Positions 60,740 to 64,000 of a stretch of DNA of 64,000 bases are shown piece by piece. Source of the stretch: Paenibacillus mellifer (GTDB lineage: Bacteria > Bacillota > Bacilli > Paenibacillales > Paenibacillaceae); the NCBI RefSeq assembly GCF_023195895.1, contig NZ_JALPRK010000008.1:124001-188000 (forward strand), read 5' to 3'. Numbering within the stretch: the first letter of the stretch is position 1; each line of letters begins with the position of its first letter. Made by a program: the position numbers and the translations under genes. The notes under the pieces are model-generated. The model did no database searches. It was given only the letters and a program-made list of their open reading frames with translations, and had not been told where the DNA came from.

Positions 60740-63025
60740 CTAACCTGAGCTCCGCAGCTTGCTAGCCTTATAGCTGCTCGGCGGCATCCCTTCATATTTC
60801 CGAAAAAACCGGTTAAAGCTCTGAATGTTGGCGTAACCGACCTCCGCCGCGATTTGTTTCACCGTCATCCCGGATTCCAACAACAACCTCTTCGCTTTCT
60901 CGATCCGCCGCAGGTTCATGTAATCGATCAGACTGGTTCCCGTCATCTCGAACACGATCTTGCGCATGTAAGAGTAACTGATCCCGATCTCCTTCGCCAT
61001 ATCCTCAAATACGATCTCTTCGCAATAATGCGCATCTAGATAACGAATGATCCGTTCTCCGTGACCGGTTTCACTCTCCGGTCTACGCGCGAGGTACTGG
61101 AGGATCTCACGATAGAACTCACGCATATAGTGATCCAACTCATCCAACGTATCTATGGAGGCGATGGTGGAATAGAGGTTACCCCGACCGGCAAAAATTC
61201 GCGTAGGGTTGATCTGGTTTTCCCGCAGCTGCTTGATCGTGACACCAACTAACTGGTGATAAATGAACATGATATTGTCGTAGGCAATCGATGAGGCGGA
61301 TTGAACATCCCTGCGGATCACTGTCAGTTCCTCTAGTAAGTGCTCAAGGTCCCCCGCCTCCAGGAAATTCAGAATCCGCCTTTCGCTATCCGCAGGATAG
61401 AGATAAGGTTTACCTCGCCCCTCTTCTTCACTCCAGAAGGAGATCCCGCCGCCGCCGCAAACCATACGCTGCTTAATGACCTCCATGGCCTCCGCCGCGC
61501 GATCCTGAAGCTCGCCGCATCTCCCCGCCCGGCTGCTGACCCCAACGGTGACCGTATGCCCAAGCAAATCCCCCGCATATCGACTCAACCCTTCGAGCGC
61601 TGACTTGATTCCTTCGTACTCGCGAGCTGCTTCCTCTTGCCCGAAGTTGATCACAACGGCAAAGCAGCCCTCCCCTTGATATACGCACCTCGCGACAATA
61701 CCGGGAGGGAACAAGTTCTCGCTATACGTAACAATCAGAAATCGGTGGTAGCTTCGAGTTTCTGGATTGGTTGTGTCCACGTAATTTCGGTAACGATCGA
61801 TCGAAAGGACGCCAACCAGACTATAGGGTTCAGGAAACAGCTCCGCCGCCGGCTGGACCTCTTCCCCTCGCAGCAAGCGGTGAACCGCCAGACTGCGGGC
61901 ATCTTGCTCCCGTTCCTGAAGCAGCTTGTAAAGCTGCTCCTCTTCCTCTTGCATTCGTTTGAATACGGCATCGAGAAAAGCCAGTTCATTCTTGTCCGAC
62001 ACTCCTCGGCTGCCACTAGATCTGACTGTCCGAACCAGCCTCCGCACTGGCTTGGACAGCCAGGTCGCGAGAAACACCGTTAGCACGGAGCCAGCAAACA
62101 TCATGGCTACCGTCAGCCAAACGATATTATGCTGCAGCTTATTGGTTTTGGTCATCAATGCATCCATGGAGTAGATATTTACGTTCCACCATCCGAATAA
62201 ATCGGAACGCGACCAGGTGTACAATAGCCGTTCTCCATTGATCTCATGAAAAGAGAAGCCTTCTCGCGCCTGGCTTTCCAGGATTTCTTGCATGTACGGC
62301 TGTTTGGTTCCGTCGGTAAACAACACCGCCTTGTCATTGTGCGAAATGATCAACCCATCACTTTGCATGAGTAAATAGCCATGCCCGCCTGGCTCGGTGG
62401 ATCGCAAATATTCTCCAATTTGGCTCTCTCGAAGGTTGACCACGATCGTCCCACGTGTCGTCGTTGATAGTCGGTTCAAGGGCAATACGTAGGAAATGAC
62501 GGTTTCTCCCGAGGACAACCTCCGCGGCACCCAAACGCCGCTAATTCCTCTTCGTCCCTCAAGGACCTTCTGCATCCAGCCGATCGGTTCATACCGGTCC
62601 GTGGTTGTAATCCCTTTGTCGGTCGAAACCACATAATCCGCGCCGCTCAAGTAGAAATAAGAGGAGTACACCCCGTTCATCCGGTTGTTCAGATTCACTA
62701 GTTCCCGCAGCACCGTCAGCGCTTGGCTCACATGGTTGTAATCCTCCTTAAGCTCTCGGTAAGTTTCAAAATGGCGAATCCGGTCAAAGACTCGGCTTGC
62801 GGTCAACCGTACCGTGTCCTGAGCCAGGTTATTCAACGCATTTTCATTCAGCCTTCGGTTTGCATCTAATCCCGCCAAGGAGGATTCCGCAATCGCCTTC
62901 TCCGAATAAGATAGAATCTGTGTGCCACTGTAGAAGGTCAGGATAGTCGTGGGAACCGCCATGACAGAAAACAGGATGACTCCCAATTGAAGCATCATCG
63001 GAATCCGTTTCATCTTCCCTTTCAT
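60740..63025 (-). CDS. membrane-bound AraC-type sensor-regulator
   Basis: 761 residues; an ATG at 63013 is also possible. Order: membrane helix (MMLQLGVILFSVMAVPTTIL), extracellular dCache-like sensor (about 40-290), second helix (IVWLTVAMMFAGSVLTVFLA), HAMP-like linker, a degenerate cyclase-like region around 400-560, then the AraC DNA-binding domain at 660-755 (EDMAKEIGISYSYMRKIVFE, VKQIAAEVGYANIQSFNRFF). Such one-component regulators join an extracellular sugar sensor directly to DNA binding and usually control the adjacent transporter, here the LplB/LplC-SBP-GH105 operon. Confidence 0.87.
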   Translation of the reverse strand: MKGKMKRIPMMLQLGVILFSVMAVPTTILTFYSGTQILSYSEKAIAESSLAGLDANRRLNENALNNLAQDTVRLTASRVFDRIRHFETYRELKEDYNHVSQALTVLRELVNLNNRMNGVYSSYFYLSGADYVVSTDKGITTTDRYEPIGWMQKVLEGRRGISGVWVPRRLSSGETVISYVLPLNRLSTTTRGTIVVNLRESQIGEYLRSTEPGGHGYLLMQSDGLIISHNDKAVLFTDGTKQPYMQEILESQAREGFSFHEINGERLLYTWSRSDLFGWWNVNIYSMDALMTKTNKLQHNIVWLTVAMMFAGSVLTVFLATWLSKPVRRLVRTVRSSGSRGVSDKNELAFLDAVFKRMQEEEEQLYKLLQEREQDARSLAVHRLLRGEEVQPAAELFPEPYSLVGVLSIDRYRNYVDTTNPETRSYHRFLIVTYSENLFPPGIVARCVYQGEGCFAVVINFGQEEAAREYEGIKSALEGLSRYAGDLLGHTVTVGVSSRAGRCGELQDRAAEAMEVIKQRMVCGGGGISFWSEEEGRGKPYLYPADSERRILNFLEAGDLEHLLEELTVIRRDVQSASSIAYDNIMFIYHQLVGVTIKQLRENQINPTRIFAGRGNLYSTIASIDTLDELDHYMREFYREILQYLARRPESETGHGERIIRYLDAHYCEEIVFEDMAKEIGISYSYMRKIVFEMTGTSLIDYMNLRRIEKAKRLLLESGMTVKQIAAEVGYANIQSFNRFFRKYEGMPPSSYKASKLRSSG

Positions 63026-63072
63026 CTCCTCCGAAATGGGCTTTTCCGCAGTAGATTTCTGGGTGCCAGAAC

Positions 63073-63108
63073 TAAAGCGCTTACAAAACGCACTTGGATA
63101 AATTATAC
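63073..63108 (-). promoter_or_regulatory. promoter -10 and cre-like site of the AraC sensor gene
   Basis: TATAAT (63108-63103 on the minus strand) is followed about 10 bases after the expected start by TGTAAGCGCTTTAG (63086-63073). That matches 12 of 14 cre positions with the left half and central CG perfect. The -35 is weak. Confidence 0.5.
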
Positions 63109-63171
63109 ATCAGTGCCAAGGCAGGGTCTATTTCTATCATTTAAAATTTTTGCAATTCCATGACAACGCAA

Positions 63172-63198
63172 CAAAGCCCGTACCTTATAGGTACGAGC
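63172..63198 (-). terminator. terminator after the partial AraC regulator
   Basis: GCTCGTACCT / AGGTACGGGC hairpin on the minus strand followed by TTTGTTG, 24 bases after the stop codon at 63222. Confidence 0.6.
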
Positions 63199-63221
63199 AT
63201 AGCGACTGCAAACTCCCAGCT

Positions 63222-64000
63222 TCACTCTCTGTCCGGGCCGTTGTTCGCTCCAGCAGTCCAGGCGCTGCTGGCCACCAGCTTATCGCGAAACTCCTGCGGA
63301 GACACGCCCTCCAGCTCTTTGAAGACGCGAGAGAAATGACGGGTATTCTCGAATCCGATGGCATTGCTGATTTCCGAAAGCTTAAGCGAACCTTTTCCTA
63401 GCAATTCTTTCGCTTTGCGGATTCTTACTTTTTTCAGATAGGTCACAAAGCTTTCGCCAGTATACGCCTTAAACGCCTCGCTGAAATAGGAGTAATTCAG
63501 GGATACATGGTTGCTGACGATGGCCATATTCAGTTGGCGGTGGTAGTGGTTCTCGATGTACGCCACCGCTTCTTTCATATCTCCGTGCTCACTGTGGGCG
63601 GATCGAACTTCCTTGATATATTCGTCAAGCTCTGAGAGCAGCTGTTCCAACGATCGGAAATAGTCGTGAAAATGGCAGAAGTTCGACATATCTCCCACTT
63701 TGCGGTATAACTTCAGCACATCGACGGATGCTTCGCCATACACGCGGAACACTTCATCCAGCACCTGTTCGTTCATATGCCGGCTGACCGCCTCCAGATA
63801 GGAGATATCCATTTCGGGCAAATGGTCAATTCGGAATATCTCTTGCAAGAGCGGCCCGATTTCTTTCTCCCGATTCGTACCCAGGATATTGCCGAGCTTG
63901 CGAATGGCTTCCTTCGGTACCGGATAAGAGCGCCGCTTCATCTGCATATCCCCATACCAGATCAGCCGGGTCTTCGGATAAATAAACGTATATTTCAACG
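63222..64000 (-). CDS. AraC family / YesN-type regulator, 5' end outside window
   Basis: The frame is open through the right edge; the visible 259 codons include no convincing start, only a TTG at 63998. The C-terminal AraC domain is complete (MAIVSNHVSLNYSYFSEAFK, LSEISNAIGFENTRHFSRVF with KELEGVSPQEFRDKL), preceded by a helical linker as in YesN response regulators. A receiver domain and perhaps a YesM kinase would be expected beyond the edge. It is likely a second regulator of the third sugar locus. Confidence 0.82.
   Translation of the reverse strand, partial: LKYTFIYPKTRLIWYGDMQMKRRSYPVPKEAIRKLGNILGTNREKEIGPLLQEIFRIDHLPEMDISYLEAVSRHMNEQVLDEVFRVYGEASVDVLKLYRKVGDMSNFCHFHDYFRSLEQLLSELDEYIKEVRSAHSEHGDMKEAVAYIENHYHRQLNMAIVSNHVSLNYSYFSEAFKAYTGESFVTYLKKVRIRKAKELLGKGSLKLSEISNAIGFENTRHFSRVFKELEGVSPQEFRDKLVASSAWTAGANNGPDRE

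Noticed and set aside
1..64000. Mobile element, prophage, tRNA, rRNA or riboswitch
   Set aside because: No transposase, integrase, phage gene, tRNA cloverleaf, rRNA stretch or recognised riboswitch core was seen by reading; a covariance-model scan would settle the RNA part.

Overview
The window looks like a chromosomal segment of a low-GC-lineage Gram-positive bacterium, most likely Paenibacillus or a close relative. The signs are strong AGGAGG-type ribosome binding sites, TTGACA/TATAAT promoters, lipoprotein SBP plus LplB/LplC-type permease sets next to YesM/YesN-type two-component systems, an SLH-anchored surface glycosidase, HelD, PspA/IM30, DUF3891 and cre-like AAGCGCTT sites. No rRNA, tRNA, CRISPR array, transposase, integrase or phage gene was seen. 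Genus assignment is inference.

Layout. 0-9.3 kb: a TerB_N protein running off the left edge, a divergent M50 protease, a lipoprotein, a VOC protein, an HD hydrolase overlapping glutamate racemase, a GNAT, a DUF3891 protein, a small secreted protein, then two overlapping Gfo/Idh/MocA oxidoreductases. 9.5-28.5 kb: a FAD oxidoreductase; a first sugar-uptake locus (SBP, two permeases and a 1571-residue S-layer-anchored glycosidase-like protein); an SBP-HK-RR sensing operon; a GyrI-like protein; a fused DinB/VOC pseudogene; and a secreted GH18-like protein. 28.5-41.7 kb: an 11-gene, 13-kb unidirectional catabolic operon with a cytoplasmic heparinase II/III-like protein, an SBP and two permeases, two DapA-type aldolase-like proteins, a DHOD-like flavoprotein, an isomerase, a Gfo/Idh dehydrogenase, an SDR/epimerase and its own regulator.

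41.8-47.9 kb: a compact run of resistance- or modification-type genes (GNATs, an AAC(6')-like enzyme, an APH-like kinase, a P-loop kinase, a phosphatase, PhzF), two of them broken. 47.9-52 kb: an unknown protein plus MerR-like regulator behind a promoter with a heptad repeat at its start point, then HelD with a candidate small RNA opposite its leader. 52-55.8 kb: nitroreductase, a 56-residue protein, an SDR with divergent TetR regulator and shared palindrome, PspA and partner. 55.9-64 kb: a third sugar locus (GH105, SBP, two permeases, a membrane AraC sensor-regulator, and a partial AraC/YesN regulator at the right edge).

How it fits together. All three sugar loci encode binding proteins and permeases but no ATPase, so they probably share an MsmX-like ATPase encoded elsewhere. 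The two most distinctive non-coding observations are a pair of 183-bp intergenic elements (7184 and 19727) with exactly the same internal geometry despite diverged sequence, and the heptad repeat at 49305-49346. The best candidate for an undescribed biochemical system is the 28.5-41.7 kb operon.
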